Notes: generated by a model not told the origin, from the letters alone. 21,909 bases of DNA from Virgibacillus salarius (GCF_039521925.1 NZ_BAAACY010000091.1:1-21909); one strand, 5' to 3'. Positions 8,036-14,847 are shown, counted from the first letter of the stretch. Made by a program: numbers and translations.

Positions 8036-8309
8036 ATTGGTGTATTGCATTTATCCAATTATTCAAGTTATCATTATTGGCAGTAATATGCTGTTCAATA
8101 TCCTGTGTCTTCTCTCCTTCTTTTCCATAATAATGAATTTCTGGAAGTAACTGCATCAGTTGTTTGTCTGTTACATTTGAGTTATTCATAAGAGATTGTA
8201 CAATTCGTGTTATTTGCTGATATTCAGAAACATTCCCACAGCAGTCGAGCTTTTGTTCGTCTAAAAGGTCCTTCAGTAATGTTAGTTGATTGTTTACGTT
8301 TAATGTCAT
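8022..8309 (-). CDS. ytzH: YtzH-like protein of unknown function
   Basis: A 95-residue, probably helical, soluble protein. Its position between ytmP and trmB on the opposite strand, its length and the segment LLKDLLDEQKLDCCGNVSEYQQITRIVQSLM with a CC pair match the YtzH-like family. No catalytic motif is visible and its role is unknown. The ATG (8307-8309) follows GAGGTGAT. The gene converges with ytmP and overlaps its last codons by 14 nt, so the two transcripts have complementary 3' ends. Confidence 0.85.
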   Translation of the reverse strand: MTLNVNNQLTLLKDLLDEQKLDCCGNVSEYQQITRIVQSLMNNSNVTDKQLMQLLPEIHYYGKEGEKTQDIEQHITANNDNLNNWINAIHQSNLN

Positions 8310-8384
8310 CCTCGATCACCTCAGATCTTAGTATCGTTCATATTTCTTTTTCTATACTTTTAACTACAGAAAGAGAGGAAGAAA

Positions 8385-9038
8385 ATGCGTCAACGAAATA
8401 AACCTTGGGCTGATGATTTTTTGCAGGAAAACTCACATATTGTGATACCAAATTCCTCGTCGCATAAAAATAATTGGCATGAACTCTTTGGTAATCGTAA
8501 TCCTATTCACGTTGAAATCGGCACTGGAAAGGGCCAATTTATTTCAGAGATGGCTAAACAGTTTCCAGAGATAAACTTTATTGGAATAGAGCTTGCTAAA
8601 AGCATTATTGTAACGGCGGCTCAAAAAGTAATACTATCAAAGCAGCCAAACGTTTTGTTAGTAAACGAAGATGCTGCAAATATAATAGACTTGTTTTCAG
8701 CAAATGAAGTTGCAACGATTTATTTAAACTTCTCTGATCCATGGCCGAAAAACAGGCATGAAAAGCGAAGATTAACGTACCATACGTTTTTAGAAAAGTA
8801 TCAGGAGATACTAGATCCATTAGGTGAGATTGTGTTAAAAACAGATAATATGGGGTTATTCGAATATTCATTAATGAGTTTTTCACAATATGGATTTGTA
8901 CTTTCGGAAGTAAATTTAGATCTGCATTCCATTGATGATCCAACAAATAGAATGACTGAATATGAAGAAAAATTCTCGGCAAAGGGTCAACCGATTTATC
9001 GTTGCCGTGCTTCAATTAGCAATAAAAATAGGAACTGA
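8385..9038 (+). CDS. trmB: TrmB: tRNA (guanine-N7-)-methyltransferase
   Basis: A 217-residue SAM-dependent methyltransferase that makes 7-methylguanosine at position 46 in the tRNA variable loop. The SAM-binding motif I EIGTGKG is at residues 44-50. The TrmB signature SDPWPKNRHEKRRL is at about 117-130, and the acidic C-terminal motif (DPTNRMTEYEEKF) is in place. Length is normal for the family (YtmQ of B. subtilis). The ATG follows GAGAGGAAG. A terminator lies 26 nt after the stop, so trmB is the last gene of its transcript. Confidence 0.96.
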   Translation: MRQRNKPWADDFLQENSHIVIPNSSSHKNNWHELFGNRNPIHVEIGTGKGQFISEMAKQFPEINFIGIELAKSIIVTAAQKVILSKQPNVLLVNEDAANIIDLFSANEVATIYLNFSDPWPKNRHEKRRLTYHTFLEKYQEILDPLGEIVLKTDNMGLFEYSLMSFSQYGFVLSEVNLDLHSIDDPTNRMTEYEEKFSAKGQPIYRCRASISNKNRN

Positions 9039-9063
9039 GACAAAATAATGAAGCAACAATAAT

Positions 9064-9107
9064 AAACGAACGATGATTAGGTTGGAATTAATTATCGTTC
9101 GTTTTTT
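9064..9107 (+). terminator. Rho-independent terminator after trmB
   Basis: An 11-bp inverted repeat (AAACGAACGAT at 9064-9074, ATCGTTCGTTT at 9094-9104) is followed by a T-run. The loop is long (19 nt). Confidence 0.8.
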
Positions 9108-9142
9108 GATCAGAATCATTCATTTAGCACCTGAAATAAGCG

Positions 9143-9233
9143 AGACTCCAGCGGGAACAGCACGAGTCCGAAGATCCACTTGGTAACGTGTTTTTCTTTA
9201 CCAAGTTAGCTGAGACTGTACCCGGGGAAAGCG
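9143..9233 (+). repeat. Structured interspersed repeat, copy 1
   Basis: This block of about 91 nt has an inverted partner at 21741-21830, with roughly 80% identity by hand alignment and a single 1-nt gap. It begins AGACTCCAGCGGGA and ends CGGGGAAAGCG. Its centre is a 9-bp hairpin, ACTTGGTAA (9178-9186) with TTACCAAGT (9198-9206), around an 11-nt loop CGTGTTTTTCT. Two base pairs of the stem differ from copy 2 in a compensated way. No reading frame explains it. Similar short elements are, as I recall, frequent between genes of Oceanobacillus-like genomes, but I cannot name the family. Confidence 0.85.
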
Positions 9234-9353
9234 CGTATAGTTTCACGGTGCGGTGATGATACTCCTATTGATAACATGATTATTCGTATTTTGAGTAAAG
9301 AAGTTGTGTTTTGTCCGATCCTCATAATTATTGTTTAGGAAAATATAAAATTT

Positions 9354-9375
9354 GCCCATGTGGATCCATATGGGC
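9354..9375. repeat. 22-bp near-perfect palindrome
   Basis: Arms of 11 nt, GCCCATGTGGA and TCCATATGGGC, pair throughout with one G-T wobble. It lies between the structured repeat and the second repeat-like block, far from any gene (over 500 nt to ytnP). A boundary of a mobile repeat or a stray hairpin is more likely than an operator. Confidence 0.6.
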
Positions 9376-9575
9376 GTGTTGAGTTGCAGCAGCTCCAGCG
9401 CCCAGAAACGAGGGCGACTTCACGAATCACCCTAATCTAAGTCATCATCGGCTCACAAGTTCATCGTGCTTCCTTTATCTCCGTTGACTCGTTCCAGTCA
9501 CTACCCTTCTATTCGGGCACTTGCTCTTTTGTTCTTGTATGGCGAAAGCACGGACAAAAGAGTTTAATCGAAGAA
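9376..9575. repeat. Repeat-like non-coding block (second family, single copy here)
   Basis: A stretch richer in GC than its surroundings with no reading frame. It contains a hairpin CGCCC/GGGCG (9399-9416) and a 9-bp perfect inverted repeat CTCTTTTGT (9524-9532) with ACAAAAGAG (9554-9562). Its wording (AGCTCCAGCGCCCAG near the start, CACTTGCTCTTTTGTTCTT near the end) resembles intergenic repeats I remember from other Bacillaceae. There is no second copy in this window, so family membership is a recollection rather than something shown here. Confidence 0.4.
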
Positions 9576-9836
9576 AAAATGAATAACTGGAAAGGATGAG
9601 TCATAGCTACTCTGGAAATAGCGTAGTTGATTGCTCGTCATAAATGAATCGTTCTAATGTCACAAAAAGAAAATAAGATAACGAAACTCCGAGCAAAATA
9701 GGCTACTTTGCCTTTGCTTAAATGCTTTATTGTATATAGCATGCTGTGCTGAAATTTTGAAAGCCATTAACGACGCTTTAAGAGATTAGGGACAAGGCAA
9801 TAGCTTACAATCTGTCATACGATGTCATTTTTTAAA
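9576..9836. other. Non-coding stretch with no recognisable content
   Basis: This is the rest of the trmB-ytnP gap. I find no open reading frame with a ribosome binding site, no tRNA-like fold and no clear riboswitch. Upstream regulatory DNA of ytnP or decayed sequence are both possible. Confidence 0.5.
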
Positions 9837-9846
9837 ATGATAGCGT

Positions 9847-9876
9847 TTGCGATTTTGTTCAACGTTTTGCTAAACT
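9847..9876 (+). promoter_or_regulatory. Predicted ytnP promoter with overlapping weak cre-like site
   Basis: TTGCGA (9847-9852) and TAAACT (9871-9876) are 18 nt apart, with TGC before the -10 as in extended -10 promoters. The sequence 9837-9852 (ATGATAGCGTTTGCGA) matches the Gram-positive CcpA cre consensus except at two fixed positions, so carbon-catabolite control is only a weak possibility. Confidence 0.4.
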
Positions 9877-9903
9877 AAAACTATAAAAAAGGGGAGATAA
9901 GTG

Positions 9904-10746
9904 GTGGAAAGGCTTAAGGTAGGAAGAGCGACATTAACATGGCTTCAAGGTGGAGTAAATTATTTGGACGGTGGGGCTATGTTTGGTGTAGTACCAAAAG
10001 TATTATGGAGTAAGAAATATCCCTATAACAACCAAAACCAGATTGAATTACGAACAGATCCGATTCTAGTAGAAATTGATAATAAAAAATTCTTAATTGA
10101 TAGCGGTTTGGGCTATCATAAACTAACGGATAAACAGATGCGTAATTTCGGTGTAATGGAGCAATCAAATATAGATGCGTCCTTAGCAGAAATTGGATTA
10201 TCAGTCGATGATATAGATGCAGTACTAATGACACATCTTCATTTTGATCATGCTTGTGGACTAACAAAGGTAAAAGGAGATTCATATGAACCAGTTTTTA
10301 ACAATGCAACTATCTATACGTCGAAGCTAGAATGGAATGAAATGAAAAATCCAAATATACGATCTGTGAATACATATTGGAAAAAGAACTGGGAGTCAAT
10401 AGTTCATCAAGTACAACCGTTTGCAACTGAAATAGAACTCATTCCTGGGTTAAAGATGATTCATACTGGTGGACATAGCGAGGGACATAGTATTATTGTC
10501 TTCGAAGACGGCGATTCTTGTTTTATTCATATGGCAGATATTATGCCAACACATGCGCATCAAAATAAATTATGGGCGCTAGCCTATGATGATTATCCGG
10601 TTACTTCCGTTCATCAAAAAGAAAAGTGGATGGATATTGGATATGGAAAGCGCGCTTGGTATACGTTTTACCATGACGCATATTACAGAGCCATTAAGTA
10701 TGACGAAGCAGGTAATGCCGTTGACAAAATAAAACGAAATAGCTAA
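9904..10746 (+). CDS. ytnP: YtnP: metallo-beta-lactamase-fold lactonase
   Basis: A 280-281-residue metallo-beta-lactamase-fold hydrolase, matching B. subtilis YtnP (281 residues), reported as a quorum-quenching lactonase. All two-zinc ligands are visible, numbered from the first GTG at 9901: HLHFDH at 112-117, H192 in GGHSEGH, D213 in MADIM and H258 in YHD. This is the arrangement of AHL-lactonase-like enzymes, so hydrolysis of a lactone is likely; the natural substrate is unknown. Two adjacent GTG codons (9901 and 9904) could start translation. With GGGGAG at 9891-9896 the second has the better 7-nt spacing. There is no signal peptide. The gene stands alone after the long repeat-bearing gap and shares a bidirectional terminator with ytzB. 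Confidence 0.9.
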   Translation: MERLKVGRATLTWLQGGVNYLDGGAMFGVVPKVLWSKKYPYNNQNQIELRTDPILVEIDNKKFLIDSGLGYHKLTDKQMRNFGVMEQSNIDASLAEIGLSVDDIDAVLMTHLHFDHACGLTKVKGDSYEPVFNNATIYTSKLEWNEMKNPNIRSVNTYWKKNWESIVHQVQPFATEIELIPGLKMIHTGGHSEGHSIIVFEDGDSCFIHMADIMPTHAHQNKLWALAYDDYPVTSVHQKEKWMDIGYGKRAWYTFYHDAYYRAIKYDEAGNAVDKIKRNS

Positions 10747-10759
10747 AAATACACGACAC

Positions 10760-10801
10760 AATCAAAAAAGCTGCACTTATGTTCAGCAGCTTTTTTTGAT
10801 T
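10760..10801. terminator. Bidirectional terminator between ytnP and ytzB
   Basis: A-rich tract, GCTGC (10770-10774), an 11-nt loop, GCAGC (10786-10790), then seven T. A/T flanks on both sides extend the stem. It has T-runs on both strands and serves the convergent genes ytnP (+) and ytzB (-). Confidence 0.85.
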
Positions 10802-10837
10802 AAGTAAGTATCGAGTTGTAACTTGTAGACACCTGTT

Positions 10838-11152
10838 CTAGGCAGTTTGTACAGAGTCAATAACAGCACCTGTTTCTACATCTACGTAGAATTCATACTG
10901 TTTATTTTCCCCATCAAGGTTACGTGTTACACCACCACGATAGGCGCTGTATAGTAGACCGTTTTTCTCTATTTCTTGTGGCTTCATATAGATCCACGAA
11001 CCACTTATAGGACCTTGTTTTTTAAAGGTTTCTTTCGCTTGCTTTAAAGCTTTCTCCGGGGTTATTTTTTGCATTTGATCAATTTGTTGTTTAGCAATGT
11101 ACCCTACTGCTACACCTAACCCTGCTGCAAGAACTGCTTTTTTCATACCCAT
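10838..11152 (-). CDS. ytzB: YtzB-like PepSY-domain protein
   Basis: A 104-residue protein with a small hydrophobic N-terminal segment (about residues 5-18, AVLAAGLGVAVGYI) that could anchor it in the membrane. The region ALKQAKETFKKQGPISGSWIYMKPQEIEKNGLLYSAYRGGVT...YEFYVDVETGAVIDSV is a single PepSY domain, ending in the typical strand-turn 'D-x-x-T-G-x-V'. PepSY domains often inhibit or bind peptidases or sense envelope state. The neighbouring M42 aminopeptidase is cytoplasmic, so a direct link is only speculation. The ATG (11150-11152) follows a GAGGTG-type binding site. Position and size match B. subtilis ytzB. Confidence 0.85.
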   Translation of the reverse strand: MGMKKAVLAAGLGVAVGYIAKQQIDQMQKITPEKALKQAKETFKKQGPISGSWIYMKPQEIEKNGLLYSAYRGGVTRNLDGENKQYEFYVDVETGAVIDSVQTA

Positions 11153-11262
11153 TTCTATTCACCTCTTGCTATTATTTTGAATCTATATCACTAATCTTTA
11201 CATATGCTAGTATATCGTATTCTAAAAAAAATAGAAAATAATAAAGTGACATGAGCCAATAG

Positions 11263-11301
11263 TGGAAACAGATAGACAACTTCCGTTATACTATTAATAG
11301 T
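11263..11301 (+). promoter_or_regulatory. Predicted promoter and 12-bp palindrome upstream of ytoP
   Basis: TGGAAA (11263-11268) and TATACT (11287-11292) are 18 nt apart. A perfect 12-bp palindrome, ACTATTAATAGT (11290-11301), overlaps the end of the -10 and the expected transcription start. It could be an operator or chance in AT-rich DNA. Confidence 0.4.
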
Positions 11302-11329
11302 ACATAGAAAGCAAAGGGTGGGATTTTAC

Positions 11330-12397
11330 ATGAATCAGGAAACGCTAACACTTTTTAAAAATTTAACGGAATTGCAAGGTGCACCAGGCAATGAAAAGCT
11401 TGTTCGAGAATTTATGAAACAAGAACTAAGTAAATATGCAGATAATATTGTTCAAGATAACTTAGGTGGTATTTTTGGAGAGAGAAAAGGAGAAGGTCCA
11501 ACAGTATTGGTAGCAGGTCATATGGATGAAGTAGGCTTTATGGTGACACAAATTACAAAAAATGGAATGATTCGCTTTCAAACATTAGGTGGATGGTGGA
11601 GCCAAGTATTACTTGCTCAACGAGTTCAAATTATGACAGATAATGGGCCAATTGTAGGTGTCATTGGATCAATACCACCACATAATCTAACAGATGCACA
11701 GCGTAAGCAGCCAATGGAAATAAAGAATATGCTAATTGATATCGGAGCAGATGATAAAGAGGATGCTGAAAAAATTGGAATTAAGCCTGGGCAATCTATA
11801 GTGCCGCTAACTCCTTTTACTCCAATGGCGAATGACAAAAAAATTATGGCAAAGGCTTGGGATAATCGTTATGGATGTGGCTTAGCAATCGAATTACTAC
11901 AAGAGTTACAAGGTCAAACGATACCGAATCATTTATTTTCTGGGGCAACTGTTCAAGAAGAAGTTGGGCTAAGAGGTGCACAAGTAGCCGCAAATATGAT
12001 TAAACCAGATATTTTCTATGCACTTGATGCTTCACCAGCAAACGATGCTTCTGGAAATAAAGAGGAATTTGGTCAACTGGGAGAAGGGGCATTGTTACGA
12101 ATTTTTGATCGTTCGATGATCACCCATCAAGGAATGAAAAACTTTTTGCTGGATACAGCGGAAAGCAATAATATTCCATATCAATACTTTATCTCTCAAG
12201 GTGGTACGGATGCTGGGCGTGTACATTTAGCAAATAATGGTGTGCCATCAGCCGTTGTTGGGATTTGCTCACGCTACATTCATACGTCAGCATCAATCAT
12301 TCACGTTGATGACTATGCAGCTGCTAAAGAATTATTAGTAAAGCTAATTAAACAAACGGACCAAAATACATTAGATCAAATTCATCAATCTGTATAA
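11330..12397 (+). CDS. ytoP: YtoP: M42-family glutamyl/deblocking aminopeptidase
   Basis: A 355-residue cytoplasmic aminopeptidase of family M42 (glutamyl aminopeptidase/endoglucanase M type, tetrahedral TET-like enzymes). The two-metal centre is complete: H64 in AGHMDEVG (with D66), bridging D178 in AWDNRYG, the catalytic pair E210-E211 in QEEVGLRG, D233 in ALDAS and H318 in RYIHTS. It trims N-terminal residues from short peptides. I take the ATG at 11330, which has GGGTGGG at 7-nt spacing; an in-frame GTG at 11318 lies inside that site. A DUF84 gene follows after 27 nt and is probably co-transcribed. Confidence 0.94.
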   Translation: MNQETLTLFKNLTELQGAPGNEKLVREFMKQELSKYADNIVQDNLGGIFGERKGEGPTVLVAGHMDEVGFMVTQITKNGMIRFQTLGGWWSQVLLAQRVQIMTDNGPIVGVIGSIPPHNLTDAQRKQPMEIKNMLIDIGADDKEDAEKIGIKPGQSIVPLTPFTPMANDKKIMAKAWDNRYGCGLAIELLQELQGQTIPNHLFSGATVQEEVGLRGAQVAANMIKPDIFYALDASPANDASGNKEEFGQLGEGALLRIFDRSMITHQGMKNFLLDTAESNNIPYQYFISQGGTDAGRVHLANNGVPSAVVGICSRYIHTSASIIHVDDYAAAKELLVKLIKQTDQNTLDQIHQSV

Positions 12398-12424
12398 TAG
12401 TTATAATAAAAAAGGAGATAAAGC

Positions 12425-12925
12425 ATGAATATTACAGTCGGATCAAGCAATCCTGCTAAGCTAAAAGCAGTGACAGAAGTTTTTCCTGAAAGCTATGTAA
12501 CATCGAAGCGTGTCCAATCTCATGTGGCAGCACAGCCATTTTCCGATGATGAGACTAGACAGGGAGCGATTAATCGTGCCATTGCTTGTGCAGAAGGCTC
12601 AAATAATTTTGGAATAGGTCTTGAAGGTGGCGTAATGTATATCGGTGATCAGCTTTATCTTTGTAATTGGGGTGCACTAGTAACTCCTGAAGAAACTGTC
12701 TATACAGCTAGTGGTGCTAGAATTATTTTGCCTAAAGAACTTGCAACGGAATTGACAGAAGGTAAAGAGCTTGGCTATTTGATGGACGCGTATGCAAATA
12801 AGGAGGACGTAAGTAAAAAGGAAGGTGCAATTGGAGTTTTCACGAATTACCTAATGACTAGACAAGCGATGTTTTCTCATGTAGTAACCTTATTAAGAGG
12901 GCAATGGGAATTCCATAAAGCATAA
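12425..12925 (+). CDS. DUF84-family inosine/xanthosine triphosphatase
   Basis: A 166-residue protein of the DUF84/YjjX family, related in fold to the HAM1/ITPase group. It is predicted to hydrolyse non-canonical purine nucleoside triphosphates such as ITP and XTP and so clean the nucleotide pool. The N-terminal phosphate-binding motif GSSNPAKLKAV (residues 6-16), the DDETRQGAINRA segment and the acidic GLEGGV motif are all present. Length (about 170) is normal. The ATG follows AAGGAGAT with good spacing, 27 nt after ytoP, so both genes probably share a transcript. A GGCTGTCGA hairpin follows the stop by 19 nt. Confidence 0.88.
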   Translation: MNITVGSSNPAKLKAVTEVFPESYVTSKRVQSHVAAQPFSDDETRQGAINRAIACAEGSNNFGIGLEGGVMYIGDQLYLCNWGALVTPEETVYTASGARIILPKELATELTEGKELGYLMDAYANKEDVSKKEGAIGVFTNYLMTRQAMFSHVVTLLRGQWEFHKA

Positions 12926-12944
12926 AAACTCTATCCAAACTTTA

Positions 12945-12967
12945 GGCTGTCGAAACTATCGACAGCC
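12945..12967 (+). terminator. Putative terminator after the DUF84 gene
   Basis: Perfect 9-bp stem GGCTGTCGA/TCGACAGCC around a 5-nt loop AACTA. The following sequence (ATCTTCATTTG) has only a poor T-run, so termination may be inefficient. Confidence 0.5.
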
Positions 12968-13212
12968 ATCTTCATTTGATGACATCCATTCAGACACGAA
13001 CTATAGACTTGGACTTTCGTCAGTAATGAGCGAGTGATAGGCATGAAGAAAGCTTGCAAGATTTATCCAGCATATAAAACCTTCACTTCAAGCAATACAG
13101 TAAAACCACTACCAATATTGGTAAGTGAGGGTTCAACTGCAGTAAATGTCCGATTGGTTCACCTAACAATCAGTGGGTGATAAACCAACCCTCCACTGAT
13201 TGAAGTTTCACT
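12968..13212. repeat. Non-coding convergent intergenic region with two inverted repeats
   Basis: Between the convergent DUF84 gene and ytoQ. It holds the 14-bp perfect palindrome TACCAATATTGGTA (13110-13123), flanked by CAC on the left and GTG just beyond on the right. It also holds a 10-bp inverted repeat CAATCAGTGG (13167-13176)/CCACTGATTG (13193-13202), which lies 11 nt past the ytoQ stop and may be its terminator on the minus strand. No gene is visible. Confidence 0.5.
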
Positions 13213-13653
13213 TTATTCAAATATATAATTAATGACTTCTAAAGCCTGTTCTATCGATTCAACGGTGACATTTGCTTTCGCTGATAACTCCTTTAATGGA
13301 TGTATTAGGGATTCTGGTCGAATAATAATGGTCGGTTTATTTAACGTTATTGCATAGCTGGCATCCATAGCTGTGTTCCATTGCTTATATTTTTCACCAA
13401 ATAGAGCGATAACTATATCTGCTTTTTCCATGAGTACTTGCGTCCTGAAATTGTTTATTCGTGATGCGGCTTCATCTTTGTGTACTTTACTGGGCTGTCT
13501 TCCTATAATGTCGTCTCCAATATTATCCGAACGTTCATGATTTGTTTGAGGTGCTACAAAGGTTAAAGGAAGTCCTTTGTTCGTTGCTAGCTGTTCTACT
13601 TCCTCTCTCCAGTTGTCATGAATTTGCCCCGCTAAATAGACGGTTAGTTCCAT
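13213..13653 (-). CDS. ytoQ: YtoQ-family protein
   Basis: A 146-residue cytoplasmic protein of the YtoQ family. The layout (MELTVYLAGQIHDNWREE at the start, FRTQVLMEKADIVIALFGEKYKQWNTAMDASYAI in the middle, then TIIIRPESLIHPLKEL) resembles nucleoside 2-deoxyribosyltransferase-like Rossmann folds, with a substrate-type 'GxI' loop and a 'D-x-x-x-A' helix. The reaction is not established as far as I know. The ATG (13651-13653) follows GGAGGAGAT. It converges on the DUF84 gene and diverges from the lipoprotein gene. Confidence 0.88.
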   Translation of the reverse strand: MELTVYLAGQIHDNWREEVEQLATNKGLPLTFVAPQTNHERSDNIGDDIIGRQPSKVHKDEAASRINNFRTQVLMEKADIVIALFGEKYKQWNTAMDASYAITLNKPTIIIRPESLIHPLKELSAKANVTVESIEQALEVINYIFE

Positions 13654-13742
13654 TATATCTCCTCCATTGCATGATTTAGTACTATCGTATACAAAAATAA
13701 AACAATTGAAAAGAATTTAACAACCGAAGGTAACGTAGCGTG

Positions 13743-13772
13743 TTTCACTTTCGTTTCTATCCATAGTATGAT
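13743..13772 (+). promoter_or_regulatory. Predicted promoter of the lipoprotein gene
   Basis: TTTCAC (13743-13748) and TATGAT (13767-13772) are 18 nt apart. The expected transcript start near 13779 comes after the ATG at 13768, which argues that this ATG is not the start codon and supports the ATG at 13810. Confidence 0.5.
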
Positions 13773-13783
13773 AGATGGTGTAA

Positions 13784-13803
13784 AAATAGGAGGAAATAGG
13801 AGG
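13784..13803 (+). promoter_or_regulatory. Tandem Shine-Dalgarno repeat before the lipoprotein gene
   Basis: The decamer AATAGGAGGA occurs twice head to tail, giving two complete AGGAGG sites. The second is at ideal spacing to the ATG at 13810; the first is 10 nt further away. Confidence 0.75.
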
Positions 13804-13809
13804 AATTAT

Positions 13810-14322
13810 ATGAGGATAAAGCTACCTTTTTTAGTGGTGTTTTTATCTATATTAGTTCTTATTACCGGTGGCTGCAGTATGAAGTCTGATCAAGAAGCTA
13901 TCAAGGAAGCTGAGAAAATTACGAAGGAAACCTTTGAGAATAAAGAAAAAGTACCCTTGAACTATGGGATAGGAAATAAATCATTCTATTTACCAAATGG
14001 GATGGAAGTTGTAGATGAAGATGAGAGCAACCTAATTCTAGAGGATAAGAATCAAACCTTTATTGTATTTCATAACACAAATGAAAATGCGAAAAGTACA
14101 TTAAATTTTGCAGCTGCAACGAAAAAAGATGCGTTAAACGTATCATCTTTTTCTGATTCTAACGGATTTGGATATTTTCGGGTTTTACCTGAGGAAGATA
14201 ATAAATTTGAATTGCAGGTCGGTGTAGGTGGTGTTAAGGTGACCACATATGTAGATAAAAATGGCCTTGATGAGGATGCAGAGACAATGATGAAAATAGC
14301 GAAGTCCATTGCTTTACAATAA
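13810..14322 (+). CDS. Predicted lipoprotein of unknown function
   Basis: A 170-residue secreted protein with a type II signal sequence: MRIK, a hydrophobic stretch (LPFLVVFLSILVLI), then TGGC with lipidatable Cys22. The -3 residue is Thr rather than the usual Leu, a slightly atypical lipobox. After cleavage it would be tethered to the outer face of the membrane. The mature part begins with a charged helix (about residues 23-45) followed by a beta-rich domain with repeated short strands (GMEVVDEDESNLILEDKNQTFIVFHN). I recognise no family. The start is set by the promoter and the tandem ribosome binding site. It is divergent from ytoQ and 204 nt ahead of ytpP, so it is probably a single-gene unit. 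Confidence 0.82.
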   Translation: MRIKLPFLVVFLSILVLITGGCSMKSDQEAIKEAEKITKETFENKEKVPLNYGIGNKSFYLPNGMEVVDEDESNLILEDKNQTFIVFHNTNENAKSTLNFAAATKKDALNVSSFSDSNGFGYFRVLPEEDNKFELQVGVGGVKVTTYVDKNGLDEDAETMMKIAKSIALQ

Positions 14323-14477
14323 AACAACTGTTAATTGAAAAAGAAACGGGATTATTTTAATATAAGTTGAGTATACCATATGTTTGCATATTTACTGTTT
14401 TAGGTAAAGGTACGAACTATTTCTTATTGGTATAGTCTCTTTTACAATACACTTACTTGCATATATGTTACATTATG

Positions 14478-14507
14478 TTGGAAACAAACGATAAACTAGT
14501 CTATCAT
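14478..14507 (+). promoter_or_regulatory. Possible ytpP promoter
   Basis: TTGGAA (14478-14483) and TATCAT (14502-14507) are 18 nt apart but very close to the gene, leaving almost no leader. The rest of the 204-nt lipoprotein-ytpP gap is AT-rich with no other convincing feature. Confidence 0.3.
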
Positions 14508-14526
14508 AATTGTGGGAGTTGATATA

Positions 14527-14847
14527 ATGGAAACTTTAGCGTCACAAGAGGAATTTAAAAAATGGATAAAACAAGAAAATGTTATTCTATATTTTACAGC
14601 GGGATGGTGTCCTGATTGCACCGTTATCGAACCAGTACTACCAGAAATTGAGGCAGAATTTCCAAGCTTTTCATTCGTAAAAGTAGATAGAGATAAATTT
14701 ATTGATATATGCCAAGATTATGCGATCTTTGGGATACCAAGTTTTATTGCCTTTAATGACGGAAAAGAAACGGGAAGATTTGTAAGTAAAGATCGTAAAA
14801 CGAAACAAGAAATTATCGAGTTTCTAAAAGAAGTCAGTGATAAATAA
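14527..14847 (+). CDS. ytpP: YtpP: thioredoxin-like protein
   Basis: A 106-residue cytoplasmic thioredoxin-fold protein, the size of B. subtilis YtpP. The active site is WCPDC (residues 27-31), with Pro-Asp between the cysteines instead of the classical Gly-Pro. The cis-proline is in GIPSF (P71). Disulfide reduction or thiol exchange is expected, with a redox potential different from TrxA because of the CPDC centre. The ATG at 14527 has GGGAG upstream at 9 nt; an in-frame GTG at 14512 overlaps that site and is unlikely. ytpQ, ytpR and sftA follow on the same strand, as in B. subtilis. Confidence 0.92.
   Translation: METLASQEEFKKWIKQENVILYFTAGWCPDCTVIEPVLPEIEAEFPSFSFVKVDRDKFIDICQDYAIFGIPSFIAFNDGKETGRFVSKDRKTKQEIIEFLKEVSDK

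Noticed and set aside
8605..9015. 136-residue open frame antisense to trmB
   Set aside because: It lies wholly inside the well-supported trmB gene on the opposite strand and its translation shows no family features or binding site.
9110..9900. A hidden gene, tRNA or riboswitch in the trmB-ytnP gap
   Set aside because: I found no frame with a start signal, no cloverleaf and no conserved riboswitch core that I can recognise; repeats explain the structure better.
13768..13809. ATG at 13768 as the lipoprotein start
   Set aside because: It overlaps the predicted -10 element, and a start there would put 14 extra residues before the signal peptide; ATG 13810 has the tandem AGGAGG sites.
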